A stretch of 64,000 nt of DNA from VRUE01 sp963705635. Its GTDB lineage: Bacteria; Actinomycetota; Thermoleophilia; Solirubrobacterales; 70-9. The notes under the pieces are model-generated. The model saw only the letters and a list, made by a program, of their open reading frames with translations. It did not search any database and was not told the DNA's origin. Location: positions 1,116,001-1,180,000 of the forward strand of contig CAVPKH010000004.1 in NCBI GenBank assembly GCA_963705635.1. Direction: 5' to 3'. Shown here piece after piece: positions 9,309-17,572 of this stretch. Numbering within the stretch: the first letter of the stretch is position 1; each line of letters begins with the position of its first letter. Position numbers and translations under genes: made by a program.

Positions 9309-11338
9309 GCGGCGACCGGCAGGACCGCAGGCGCGTCGAGCGGCAGGGCGCTGAAGCTCAGCGTCAGCTTGGTCGAGCTGTCGACGCCGGTGAGGAAGCC
9401 ACCCCAGCGTTCAAAGCTCACGGTCGAGTTGGCGCCGTTGAGCGCAAACTTCCCTGGGTAGTCGGCCCAGCGCGGCACCCTCAGCAGCAGACCATCTTTT
9501 GCGGTGGCACCGATGACGTTCCAGGCGTTGCCATCGAGGACGGCGCTGCGGTTGACCGCGCGGAACAGAAATGCGCGCAGCCGTTCAATCCCCGATGTTT
9601 CGAGCCCTGTAACCCGGACGATCAGCGCCTCATTGGGCCGCGTGCCAGGCAGGCGAACGGTTTTGCCGTTGGCCACCACGTCGGTCTCCAGATGCCGCTC
9701 AGGCTGGCATCGGTCTGGGCCGCGCCGGAGAATCGCCCAGCGTTCGTCCCACTGCTCGGCCCTATAGCGACAGAACATCTCGACCATCTGGGCCGGCGAG
9801 TCCCAGGCTGGCCAGCGGGCGTCAATGGCGCCCGGAAAGCTGACGACCGCCGCAAAGGCAGGGTCGACCGCTGGGCCGTTCTCCCAGAGGATTCGTTCCG
9901 GCGCCGTTGCCGACTCAAGCTTCTCGGCGTTCAGATCGTCCAGCCTCTCGGTGTAGGCGGTGTATTGCTGGAAGATCGGCAGCGGATCCCAGTTGAGTTC
10001 ATATGCCCAGGCAACTCCAGCCTCCCAACCGGCAATGTGAACGGTCTTCGAACCCAACAGCCCGACCTCGTGCGGCGTCAGCGCGTAGAAGGCGCCCATC
10101 GCCTCTCGGCCCCTGAGCTGTTCTTTCGCGGCCCGTCCTGGCAGCGCCATCGTCTTTGCCTGTTCGACGAAGAGTTCGGCACGCGCCTGCAATTCGAGTC
10201 GGCCTTCGAGGGAATCCTTGTTGCCGACATAGACGAGTCCGATGAGTACGGCGACGGCGACGATCGCGATCGAGCGACGAACGTGAGGAACCAACGCCAG
10301 GGAGATCGCCAGCAGCGCTGCCAGAAACACCCCGATGCTGCCAGCCGAGGAGCGAACGACTGCGTGCTTGAACATCAGGAACGTGACGGCCGCGACCATC
10401 ACCGCGAGACCGATCCGTCGCGGGTTGTCGAGGCGCCAGAGGGCGGCAACGCAAAGTGCGATCACGGTCGCCACTCCCAAAACGCCGGCAGGAAGCTCCC
10501 ACCAGCGGCTCGGTTCGAGGAAGACCATCGCTGAGGAGTAGCCGCTAACGACGTTGCCGGTATTCACCACGTAATCGTCGAAATTGCCGAGGCCCTGGCC
10601 GGTGGCGAACCAGAGTGCGGCGAACACGAGCGCCAGCGACCCGAAGAAGGCGGCAAAGGAGCGGCGGCGGTCCGGAAGGGCGGCGATGGTGGCGATGGCC
10701 ATGACCAACAGCGTCGGCCCCGCTCGCAGCGAGCCGAGCAGCTGTATGGCGGTCAAGGCGCCGGCGCCGACGGCAAAGGCCGTGCGAAGCCGCAAGCTCC
10801 ACTCATCCAACAGCGCCGCTGCGGCCACCACCGCGGCCAGGATCAGGACTGGATCGGTAAAGGGGGTTGCCGCCGCAAAGATCGTGATCGCGACGCCGGC
10901 GATCAGTCCAAAAGCGCGACGCGACCCCCAGAGCAGGCCGATGCAATAGCCGGCGTGAACCAGGGCAAACCAGACAAACGCGAGGCGGCCGAGGTCGATC
11001 TCGAAGAGGGATGGGATGCCGAGGAAGCCGAGCGGTCCGTAGCTGAAGATGATCTGCGTCCCGGCATCCAACCCCCGCTCGGTGCCCATGTAGAGGCCGG
11101 CCAACCACGACGGATCGAGGCCCGGCAGGGGCGCGACGTTGGACAGCGGCCAGGTGAGCAGCGCAATGGCGGCGCCAAGTAGCGGCGTCGAGAGCGCGAT
11201 CCGTTTGGCGCGGTCGAGGTAGCGCATAGATTTCGGTGATTCGCCAGAGCCGGCCGCCGGCGCGGTGTGCCCCGCCGGCTCAGTGACGAGAGGTTGCGAG
11301 GACGACCCAGCTCCCCCACCACGATTCCCAGGCCCCAT
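9284..11338 (-). CDS. Polytopic membrane protein, GT-C glycosyltransferase-like
   Basis: About ten hydrophobic helices occupy residues 50-410, and a soluble domain of about 270 residues follows. An early extracytoplasmic loop (PLPGLDPSWLAGLYMGTERG) holds acidic residues where GT-C glycosyltransferases keep their catalytic Asp/Glu, but no diagnostic motif is present, so the family call is tentative. I placed the start at ATG 11338, 12 bp after the upstream membrane-protein gene. An ATG at 11227 just before the first helix is an equally good choice. The two genes probably form one operon and a functional pair. Confidence 0.65.
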   Translation of the reverse strand: MGPGNRGGGAGSSSQPLVTEPAGHTAPAAGSGESPKSMRYLDRAKRIALSTPLLGAAIALLTWPLSNVAPLPGLDPSWLAGLYMGTERGLDAGTQIIFSYGPLGFLGIPSLFEIDLGRLAFVWFALVHAGYCIGLLWGSRRAFGLIAGVAITIFAAATPFTDPVLILAAVVAAAALLDEWSLRLRTAFAVGAGALTAIQLLGSLRAGPTLLVMAIATIAALPDRRRSFAAFFGSLALVFAALWFATGQGLGNFDDYVVNTGNVVSGYSSAMVFLEPSRWWELPAGVLGVATVIALCVAALWRLDNPRRIGLAVMVAAVTFLMFKHAVVRSSAGSIGVFLAALLAISLALVPHVRRSIAIVAVAVLIGLVYVGNKDSLEGRLELQARAELFVEQAKTMALPGRAAKEQLRGREAMGAFYALTPHEVGLLGSKTVHIAGWEAGVAWAYELNWDPLPIFQQYTAYTERLDDLNAEKLESATAPERILWENGPAVDPAFAAVVSFPGAIDARWPAWDSPAQMVEMFCRYRAEQWDERWAILRRGPDRCQPERHLETDVVANGKTVRLPGTRPNEALIVRVTGLETSGIERLRAFLFRAVNRSAVLDGNAWNVIGATAKDGLLLRVPRWADYPGKFALNGANSTVSFERWGGFLTGVDSSTKLTLSFSALPLDAPAVLPVAAQKRRVQR

Positions 11339-11349
11339 GCGCGCGCAGT

Positions 11350-13059
11350 TTAGGTGAGCGGTCCGGCTGGACAAACCAACGTGCGACCGCTTGTCCGCAC
11401 GCGGGCTACCCACGGCGCCCGGGATTCATCTCGCGGGACTCTTATTGCGAACGAGCCACTCTGGGCCGGTAGCTTCACGTCGGTCGCATCGGCGAAGCGA
11501 CCGAGAGTGATCCCTACTGGGGAACCAGCTGAGGAATACGCGATACCGCCCGCGGGTAGGTGGAGCACGGCCTCCATCGGGGCGTTCGACGCCGGCTCAA
11601 GCAATACGCACGCCTTCCGTTCCCGAGCCACCCCTTCGGAGACGATCGATGGGCTAATCGGGCGCGCGGCGGAAAACGGCTCGAACGGAGCGACCCTCCG
11701 CGGCGCGATGCCGAGCGCGCGAACCAAAGTTTCATCCGCATCTTCCCGAGCACTCGGTGGAGCGGATCTCAGCTCTCCTTCCGAGAAGGCGGGCGAGCCG
11801 AAGTCGTCCTTGATTTCGCGGAAGGTCGCCACCGTAAACGCCATATCCCCGGGTGGCTCCTCGATCACGGTGTTGGGGGTAGCGCTCTTCCCGGCGAGCT
11901 CGACGGCGGCCAGCTTGGCGCGATTCGAGGCGGACTCGGCCCGTAGGGCCTTTGCGCCATCGCCGAGTTCGGCGACGTTCGCGCACATCGAAACGACGAA
12001 CACGACCCCGACGATTGCCAGCGTCGTCCGCCCTGGCCGGAAGGGCGCCACCAACTCTGCAACCGCGAGCAGCGTCAACACCGAGCCGAGATATACGAGC
12101 CGAGTGTCGAAGGTATTTCGCGCCGAGTTCAGTGCGATCCCGACCAGCAGGAAATAGGTGAGCAGTACGGCGACTGCGGCCAGCGCGCTGGGGCTGGGCT
12201 TGGGTGGGCGACGCAGGCGCACGACCAGGATCGCCGTCAAGCCGACGACCAGCGCCGGCGCCCAGCTGGTGCGAATCGGCATCGTGTTGGCCTCGGGCGG
12301 AGGGCCGTTCGGCGTGGTGAACAATCCGCTGAGGCCCGCCAACACCGCGCCGAGCTGATCGACAACCGCCGAGCCGATGATCTTCAGGTTGTGCACGTAG
12401 ATCGTCTCTTGGCCGAATTGCCTTGCCCACAGCGCCCAGGCCGCATAGGCCAGAAGAGGAATGCCGACCACCCACCAGGCACTGAGACGCCGTCCGGGGG
12501 GACGGAGAACGAGCATCACGACGGCGCCGACGGCGAACGCGACCCCAATCGTGAACGAGGCCAGCGAGGCAGAAAGCAGCGCGCAGGCGCCAATGTCACC
12601 GCGAATGTCGCGGCGCTGGAGCAAGAGCAGCATCCCCAGCCCACTTGCCAGCCCAATCAGATTGGGGTACTGGAAGGTGGGCAGGATCACGTCCCCCCCG
12701 GCCCCGTAGAAGAGGATCAGAACGGCGGCGGCAAGAGCCAGCAAGTCCCCCACGGCTCGCCTGATCAGCGTGAAGAGAAGAACCGACACAGTGGCCGAGA
12801 GGGCGAGGTTGACCAGCTGGTACGGCAGGTGCGAATCGATCCCGAAGGTCGCGAACATCGCCTTGTAGACGATCAATGGCAGGACGATCAGGTGACCGTT
12901 GTGAGGAGTGAGCAGTGAGTGCGGCGCCCAGGATCGGTAGGCGAAGAGATAGGCCCATTCGTCGACGATCAGCGTCTGACCCCGGCCGAGGTGGAGGATG
13001 AGCAGCGAGGAGGCGACGATCGCCGCTCCGAGCGTGAGGATCGGCCAGCGCCGCTTCAA
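11350..13059 (-). CDS. Polytopic membrane protein, GT-C glycosyltransferase-like
   Basis: The protein has roughly ten membrane helices in its first 400 residues. An acidic pair in the first outer loop (LIVDEWAYLF) resembles the catalytic loop of GT-C mannosyltransferase-like enzymes. A periplasmic tail of about 190 residues follows. I placed the start at TTG 13059 because longer starts overlap the upstream HD gene by 60 bp and add an arginine-rich stretch that looks like antisense noise. The start remains uncertain. It is followed within 12 bp by a second protein of the same build. Confidence 0.65.
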   Translation of the reverse strand: MKRRWPILTLGAAIVASSLLILHLGRGQTLIVDEWAYLFAYRSWAPHSLLTPHNGHLIVLPLIVYKAMFATFGIDSHLPYQLVNLALSATVSVLLFTLIRRAVGDLLALAAAVLILFYGAGGDVILPTFQYPNLIGLASGLGMLLLLQRRDIRGDIGACALLSASLASFTIGVAFAVGAVVMLVLRPPGRRLSAWWVVGIPLLAYAAWALWARQFGQETIYVHNLKIIGSAVVDQLGAVLAGLSGLFTTPNGPPPEANTMPIRTSWAPALVVGLTAILVVRLRRPPKPSPSALAAVAVLLTYFLLVGIALNSARNTFDTRLVYLGSVLTLLAVAELVAPFRPGRTTLAIVGVVFVVSMCANVAELGDGAKALRAESASNRAKLAAVELAGKSATPNTVIEEPPGDMAFTVATFREIKDDFGSPAFSEGELRSAPPSAREDADETLVRALGIAPRRVAPFEPFSAARPISPSIVSEGVARERKACVLLEPASNAPMEAVLHLPAGGIAYSSAGSPVGITLGRFADATDVKLPAQSGSFAIRVPRDESRAPWVARVRTSGRTLVCPAGPLT

Positions 13060-13067
13060 GGAAAGAT

Positions 13068-14063
13068 CTAGGCGGCGCGTTGGCCGAAGTAGGCGGAACC
13101 GGAGAGGGCGCGGTCGAAGCCGGACCATGACTCGCCGGCGGGGAGCTGCCGCTCGAGGCGGTCGAAGCTGCCGAGCCGGCCGCCGAGGTTGTCGATCATG
13201 TGGACGAGGACAGCCTCACGAGTGGCGGGGACGACCGGAGAGCCGTGTTCGAGCGAGCCATGGTGGGCGAGGATGATGTGCAGGACGGCCTGGGCGAGGG
13301 CTGGGTCGAAGCTGGGGATCTCCTCAATCTGTCGGCGCACCTTGTAGTAGCCAAGGGGAATCTCACCCTGCAGGCGGCCGGCGTCGGTGAGGTCTATCGC
13401 CAGCGGATCGTCGTTGTAGGCCTCGGTCTTGCCGATGTCGTGCAAGAGGGCGCCGGTGACGGCGACGTCCCGATCGATCCCAGGGAAGAACGCCGCCGCC
13501 GCACTGACCGCCTGGGCAACCGAGAGGGTGTGCTCGAGCAGGCCGTGGCGATAAGCCTGGTGGTAGACCTTCGCCGCCGGCGCATCGCGGAAGCGGACCC
13601 AGATCTCAGAGTCCTCGCCAAAGAAACGTTCGAGCAGGTAGCGGAGCTGGTGATCCTGGACGGTCCCCAACAGCTCACGCAGGTCGCTCTCCAGGCGCTC
13701 GAAGGAGACATCCGATTCGATCGCAAGATCCTCGGGCCGGTACTCGTCGAGGGAGGCTTCCCGCAGGGCGGTCAGCTTGATCTTTGCCCCCCAGCGCTCG
13801 CTCACCTCGAAGAGGCCGCTGACGTGGACGGGGGTGCCACGCGTGGCGAGCGCGTAGAGGGTCTCGGCCTCCTCCCAGGCAACGGCCTCGCAGCTGCCGC
13901 TGGCGTCGCCGAGGGACAGGCGAAGCCAGGGCTCGCCATTGCGCTTGCGGCGCAGCTCCCGCTCGCGAATCGCATACACGCCACCGACCCGCTGCCCATC
14001 CTCGAGCTCGCGCAGCGGCACCCTTGCCGCGATCAGTGTGTCGGTGAGCGCCTGCTGTTCCAC
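13068..14063 (-). CDS. YhaM-like 3'-5' exoribonuclease (OB fold + HD domain)
   Basis: Residues 15-105 form an OB-fold nucleic-acid-binding domain (WLRLSLGDASGSCEAVAW, GTPVHVSGLFEV). Residues about 160-310 form an HD phosphohydrolase domain with His177 (LLEHTLSV), the HD pair H208-D209 in LLHDIGK and a later AHHGS. This order and the length of 331 residues match YhaM/CBF1-type 3'-5' exoribonucleases. A role in RNA turnover in the cytoplasm is likely. The stop codon is followed within about 10 bp by a membrane-protein gene. Confidence 0.88.
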   Translation of the reverse strand: MEQQALTDTLIAARVPLRELEDGQRVGGVYAIRERELRRKRNGEPWLRLSLGDASGSCEAVAWEEAETLYALATRGTPVHVSGLFEVSERWGAKIKLTALREASLDEYRPEDLAIESDVSFERLESDLRELLGTVQDHQLRYLLERFFGEDSEIWVRFRDAPAAKVYHQAYRHGLLEHTLSVAQAVSAAAAFFPGIDRDVAVTGALLHDIGKTEAYNDDPLAIDLTDAGRLQGEIPLGYYKVRRQIEEIPSFDPALAQAVLHIILAHHGSLEHGSPVVPATREAVLVHMIDNLGGRLGSFDRLERQLPAGESWSGFDRALSGSAYFGQRAA

Positions 14064-14144
14064 CTGCGAGTCAAAGTAGTGAGCGAGGCGGACGCATTGG
14101 AGAGGTGGCGCTCCCGCTCTATGTGGCGCGACCGAGAGCCCGCG

Positions 14145-15023
14145 TCAAACGCGTACGTAACTGTCCAGGCCGCGCGGGTCCGGCTTGTGGCCATGCCCCG
14201 CGAAGGAGAAGTTGACCGACCGTCGCGGCACCAGATCGCCAGTGGGCAGCGGGCCCGTGAGATCGTCGCGAACGAAGAACGCGTTGACGCCGATCAGGTC
14301 CGTGTGGACGAGGCTGTACCCCTTTTCGGAGCCGAGCTTCTCCAACGCTCCCAGAGACGCGCCGAAGTACTCGGTGCCGGCCCACGGAGCGTTGTCGGCG
14401 TAGGGCTGCACAAGGCGCTCGTCGCGACCGAGCGGGAGTGACGAGTTGTACTCGACGATCACGATTCTCGGCTTTCGCTCCAGCGCCTCCCAGACGTAGT
14501 AGTCGTTGCCGTCAATGTCGATCGAGACGATCGTTGGTTCGTCCGGGACTTCCGCCTCGTCGAGCAGGGCGTTGATGTTTTCGGGCCCGACCATCGCTTG
14601 ACGCGTCTGGATCGAATCGCGACCCCTCCAGCGCCGTGCCAAGGCCACGGAATCGTCCTCACCGCCCTCCATGAAGAGGCCGGACCAACCCCTGACCTCG
14701 GCCAAGAAGACGCAATTCCCCTCGACACCTGTCTCAATGCCGAACTCGACGAATGAACGCGATCCCTCTCCGGTTCGCATCAACAGCTCGCAGATGACCC
14801 CGTCCTCGCCGTTCTGAGAGAAAACCGAGTACTCGAAGCTGGTCAGATCCCCGGCCTGGGGTGGCATTTCTTGATTCGAACTGGCGTCGAGCCTCGCGTA
14901 GCGCTCGGCGAGGCGACCGAGCCGGTCGTAGCGAGCGGACCGATCAAGGGCTGGATAGAGCTGAACCAGGAAGTTGCTGAGCCGAGCGGCTGCTGAGGCG
15001 GTGGTGGGCAGGCGGCGAGCCAA
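14145..15023 (-). CDS. FkbM-family methyltransferase
   Basis: The core (SFVEFGIETGVEGNCVFLA, then IVSIDIDGNDYYVWEAL and IVIVEYNSSL) matches FkbM-type SAM-dependent methyltransferases, which often modify sugars or polyketides. It begins with SQNGEDGVICELL, the usual entry to this fold. No ATG precedes this region closely. I chose TTG 15023, 45 bp after the crcB stop; ATG 14867 would shorten it by 52 residues but keep the whole domain. The glycosyltransferase-like genes 1-3 kb downstream make a surface-glycan role plausible, as inference only. Confidence 0.75.
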   Translation of the reverse strand: MARRLPTTASAAARLSNFLVQLYPALDRSARYDRLGRLAERYARLDASSNQEMPPQAGDLTSFEYSVFSQNGEDGVICELLMRTGEGSRSFVEFGIETGVEGNCVFLAEVRGWSGLFMEGGEDDSVALARRWRGRDSIQTRQAMVGPENINALLDEAEVPDEPTIVSIDIDGNDYYVWEALERKPRIVIVEYNSSLPLGRDERLVQPYADNAPWAGTEYFGASLGALEKLGSEKGYSLVHTDLIGVNAFFVRDDLTGPLPTGDLVPRRSVNFSFAGHGHKPDPRGLDSYVRV

Positions 15024-15067
15024 GGTCGGGAGACGATATAGGCAGCCAGACGCCTGCGCATTGCGTC

Positions 15068-15433
15068 CTACAGCAACCCACCAAGCCAGTGACCTACAGC
15101 GATTGCGGCGAAACCGACGATCAGCGAGAGGCCGAGGTTTAGCCAGACGAGGCGGGCGTGGCCGGCGTCGGCGAGACGGTGGGAGTCGAGCATCCAGGTC
15201 GAGAAGGTGGTGAAGGAGCCGATCCCCCCGCCGGCGACGATGATCAGCGCCTCGCCTTCGAGGGCGGCGCCCGCGACCAGGCCCAGCGCCAGGGTACCGG
15301 CAAGGTTGATCGCCAGGACGCCGAGCGGGAAGGGATGGTCGGCGCGGGCGGCAACGGCCGAGTCGATCAGGAAGCGAGCCGCGGCGGCAGCGCCGCCGAG
15401 CAGCCCGACCGCGACCCAGCCGGCGGCGCTCAC
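15068..15433 (-). CDS. crcB: Fluoride channel subunit CrcB/Fluc (second of pair)
   Basis: This 121-residue protein has four membrane helices and the Fluc signature GSFTTFSTW with the conserved phenylalanines of the fluoride pore, plus the asparagine in AINLAGT. The GTG start overlaps the stop of the upstream crcB copy (GTGA). Translational coupling of two different copies fits heterodimeric Fluc channels, in which two antiparallel subunits form the fluoride exporter. Longer upstream extensions of the frame are only antisense to the first copy. Confidence 0.92.
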   Translation of the reverse strand: MSAAGWVAVGLLGGAAAAARFLIDSAVAARADHPFPLGVLAINLAGTLALGLVAGAALEGEALIIVAGGGIGSFTTFSTWMLDSHRLADAGHARLVWLNLGLSLIVGFAAIAVGHWLGGLL

Positions 15434-15831
15434 TCGACCGGCTCCGGCCTGCGCTCGAGCGCAATGCCGAAGCGGAGGAAGGCGAAGCCGGCGGCGAGCG
15501 TGGCGGCGAGGTAGCCGCAGGCGAGGGCGAGGTGACCGCCGTCGATCATTTCGAACAGCTCGAGCTGGACGGTGGAGAAGGTGGTCAGCGTGCCGCACAC
15601 GCCGGTGGTGAGGAAGGGGTGGGCGAGGCTGTCCTCGGGGTGGTCTCGCAGGCGGGCGAAGAAGTAGCCGAGCAGCAGAGCGCCCGCCATGTTGACGGCG
15701 AAGGTCCCCCAGGGCCAGGCGTCGGGACCGTGCGGAGCCGCCTGGGCGAGGCCGACGCGGGCGAGCGCCCCGAGCACTCCACCTACGTAGATGGCGGCGA
15801 GGCGGCGAAGGTCGAATTGCGTGGCTCGCAT
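15430..15831 (-). CDS. crcB: Fluoride channel subunit CrcB/Fluc (first of pair)
   Basis: This 133-residue, four-helix protein has the family motifs GALARVG near the N-terminus, AVNMAGALLLGY and GTLTTFSTVQLE. It differs clearly from the downstream copy, so the two likely form a heterodimeric channel exporting fluoride. The ATG is preceded by an approximately 60-nt sequence that matches the fluoride riboswitch, which would turn on expression when fluoride is high. Confidence 0.92.
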   Translation of the reverse strand: MRATQFDLRRLAAIYVGGVLGALARVGLAQAAPHGPDAWPWGTFAVNMAGALLLGYFFARLRDHPEDSLAHPFLTTGVCGTLTTFSTVQLELFEMIDGGHLALACGYLAATLAAGFAFLRFGIALERRPEPVE

Positions 15832-15860
15832 CGGGGTCTCCTATCAGCGTCGATGGACGT

Positions 15861-15921
15861 TGGTAGGGACCGTCAGCGGACCGGATCCGCGCTTGTGAAG
15901 GAGCGAGCCCCATCGCTCGGA
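15861..15921 (-). promoter_or_regulatory. Fluoride riboswitch (crcB motif)
   Basis: On the minus strand, 30 nt upstream of the first crcB ATG, the sequence reads GAGCGATGGGGCTCGC. It is followed by a short ACAAGCGC stretch, a hairpin (GCGGATCCGGTCCGC) and the downstream box CTGACGGTCCCTACC. This order (GCGATGG hairpin, pseudoknot partner, then CTGAYGGCYCCTAC) is the crcB-motif consensus as I remember it, and its place directly before crcB supports it strongly. Confidence 0.85.
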
Positions 15922-15981
15922 TCGAGATTTTAACCGGGTGCAACGCGCTTTCCCCAAACCGGGAGAAAACGTCGCACTTCA

Positions 15982-16007
15982 TATTCATTGAATTTCTTCA
16001 ATGAATA
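15982..16007. promoter_or_regulatory. ArsR-type operator palindrome
   Basis: A perfect inverted repeat, TATTCATTGAA - 4 nt - TTCAATGAATA, stands out as AT-rich in this GC-rich window. ATTGA/TCAAT half-sites are typical of ArsR/SmtB repressors. It lies just upstream of the arsR GTG and between arsR and the divergent crcB leader. Confidence 0.8.
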
Positions 16008-16024
16008 CTTTAGGGTCCCCACCC

Positions 16025-16408
16025 GTGGCCGAGCTTCCAGTGATCGAGTGCTGCACGCCGCTCGCGGGCTCCTCGCTCTCCGGCGAGCGGGCTGCCGAGC
16101 TCGAGGCGGTGATGAAGGCCCTCGCCGACCGGCACCGGCTGCGAATCGTCAACCTGCTGCTGCAGGCCGGCGGCGAGCCCGTCTGCGTCTGCGAGGTGCA
16201 GCCGCTGCTCGGCCTCTCGCAGGGCACGGTCAGCTACCACCTCAAGCAGCTGGCCGAGGCCGGCGTGATCGAGCGCGAGGCGCGCGGCACCTACAGCTAC
16301 TTCAGCCTCGTGCCAGGGGCGCTCGGCGCGGTGCGGGAGGTCTTCTCGACCCCGGCGCGGCTCGCCATTGGCTCGGCTCCCGACGGCGCGGCGGCTGGCT
16401 GCTGCTGA
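16025..16408 (+). CDS. arsR: ArsR-family metalloregulator
   Basis: The protein has a winged helix-turn-helix (LGLSQGTVSYHLKQLAEAG) preceded by CVCEVQ, equivalent to the ELCVCDL metal-binding helix of arsenic-sensing ArsR proteins. Extra cysteines occur at the N-terminus (IECC) and C-terminus (GCC), which could add As(III) ligands. I chose GTG 16025 because the alternative ATG at 16001 lies inside the operator palindrome and lacks a Shine-Dalgarno sequence, while TAGGG precedes the GTG. It starts an arsR-aquaporin-arsC operon and should repress it. Confidence 0.9.
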   Translation: MAELPVIECCTPLAGSSLSGERAAELEAVMKALADRHRLRIVNLLLQAGGEPVCVCEVQPLLGLSQGTVSYHLKQLAEAGVIEREARGTYSYFSLVPGALGAVREVFSTPARLAIGSAPDGAAAGCC

Positions 16409-16419
16409 GCCGACCGGAC

Positions 16420-17154
16420 ATGGACGGACGCCCCGATCTTCTCCGCCGCGCCGCCGCCGAGGGCTTCGGCGCCTTCGCCCTCGTCTTCGCCGGCTGCGGG
16501 GCGATCGTCACCGACGCCGTGCACCCGGGGACGCTCGGCGCAGTCGGCGTCTCGCTCGTCTTCGGCCTGGTGATCATGGCGATGGTCTACGCCACCGGCC
16601 ACCTCTCCGGCGCCCACCTCAACCCCGCGGTGACGCTGGCCTTCGCGCTTACCCGCCACTTCCCCCACCGCGAGGCGCTCGCCTACATCGGCGCCCAGCT
16701 GCTCGGCGCGGTAGTCGCGTCAGCACTGCTGCTCGCCGTCTGGCCGAGCCAACCCGCCGCCCTCGGCACGACCCTGCCCAGCGTCGGCGCCGGCAGCGCC
16801 CTCGTCTACGAGGCGATCCTGACCGCCCTGCTGATGTTCGTGATCATGGCGGTGGCCACCGACGCCCGCGCGGTCGGCGCCGGCGCGGCAATCGCGATCG
16901 GCGGCACCGTCGGCCTCGACGCCCTCTTCGGCGGCGCGATCACCGGCGCCTCGATGAACCCGGCCCGCTCGATCGGCCCCGCCCTCGTCGCCGGCGAACT
17001 GCACGACCTCTGGATCTACGTCGTCGCCCCGATCGCCGGCGCTGCCCTGGGCGCCCTCGCCTACCAGGTCGTCCGCGGCGCCCCAGCCATCAGCCGAGCG
17101 GCCTCAAAGCGGCCCGTGCCTCCACTCTCGGAGCCATCGACGGAGGAGGGCTGA
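16420..17154 (+). CDS. MIP/aquaglyceroporin (AqpS-like) in an arsenic operon
   Basis: This 244-residue protein has six helices and the two MIP half-helix motifs, HLNPAVT (about residue 70) and SMNPARS (about 182). It lies 12 bp after arsR and overlaps arsC by one base (TGATG). In Sinorhizobium a similar arsR-aqpS-arsC arrangement is known, where the channel lets As(III) made by ArsC flow out, replacing an ArsB pump. The same role is likely here because no arsB or acr3 is seen nearby. Confidence 0.9.
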   Translation: MDGRPDLLRRAAAEGFGAFALVFAGCGAIVTDAVHPGTLGAVGVSLVFGLVIMAMVYATGHLSGAHLNPAVTLAFALTRHFPHREALAYIGAQLLGAVVASALLLAVWPSQPAALGTTLPSVGAGSALVYEAILTALLMFVIMAVATDARAVGAGAAIAIGGTVGLDALFGGAITGASMNPARSIGPALVAGELHDLWIYVVAPIAGAALGALAYQVVRGAPAISRAASKRPVPPLSEPSTEEG

Positions 17155-17546
17155 TGGCACGGGTGCTCTTCGTCTGCCTCCACAACGCCGGCCGCTCGCA
17201 GATCAGCGAGGCGCTCTTCGAGCGCGCCGCGGCCGGGCAACACGAGGCGCGCTCGGCGGGGACCGAACCGGCCGAGCGCGTCCACCCCGAGGTGCTCGAG
17301 GCGATGCGCGAGCTCGGCATCGACCTGGCCGACCGCGTTCCCCACAAGCTGACTGCCGCCGATGCCGAGTGGGCCGATGTCGTGGTGACGATGGGCTGCG
17401 GCGACGAGTGCCCCTTCATCCCCGGCAAGCGCTACCTCGACTGGGACCTCGAAGACCCCAGGGGCCGCCCGGTCGAGGCGGTCCGGGCCATCCGCGATGA
17501 GATCGAGCGACGGGTGGTCGAGCTGATCGACGAGCTCAACGACTGA
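17154..17546 (+). CDS. arsC: Arsenate reductase, low-molecular-weight phosphatase type
   Basis: The P-loop CLHNAGRSQ (Cys8 to Arg14) is that of LMW tyrosine-phosphatase-like arsenate reductases. The acid/ligand region TMGCGDECPFIPGKRYLDW carries two further cysteines, and the general-acid Asp is in DWDLEDP. It reduces arsenate to arsenite using a thiol partner (thioredoxin or mycothiol; not decidable here). GGAGGAGG precedes the ATG. It closes the ars operon. Confidence 0.92.
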   Translation: MARVLFVCLHNAGRSQISEALFERAAAGQHEARSAGTEPAERVHPEVLEAMRELGIDLADRVPHKLTAADAEWADVVVTMGCGDECPFIPGKRYLDWDLEDPRGRPVEAVRAIRDEIERRVVELIDELND

Positions 17547-17572
17547 ACGGTTGATCTGGCAGAGTCCGCTCA

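Noticed and set aside
15068..15988. Long single reading frame spanning both crcB genes and their leader
   Set aside because: Its N-terminal two thirds are out-of-frame to the real first crcB gene; the true second copy starts at GTG 15433.
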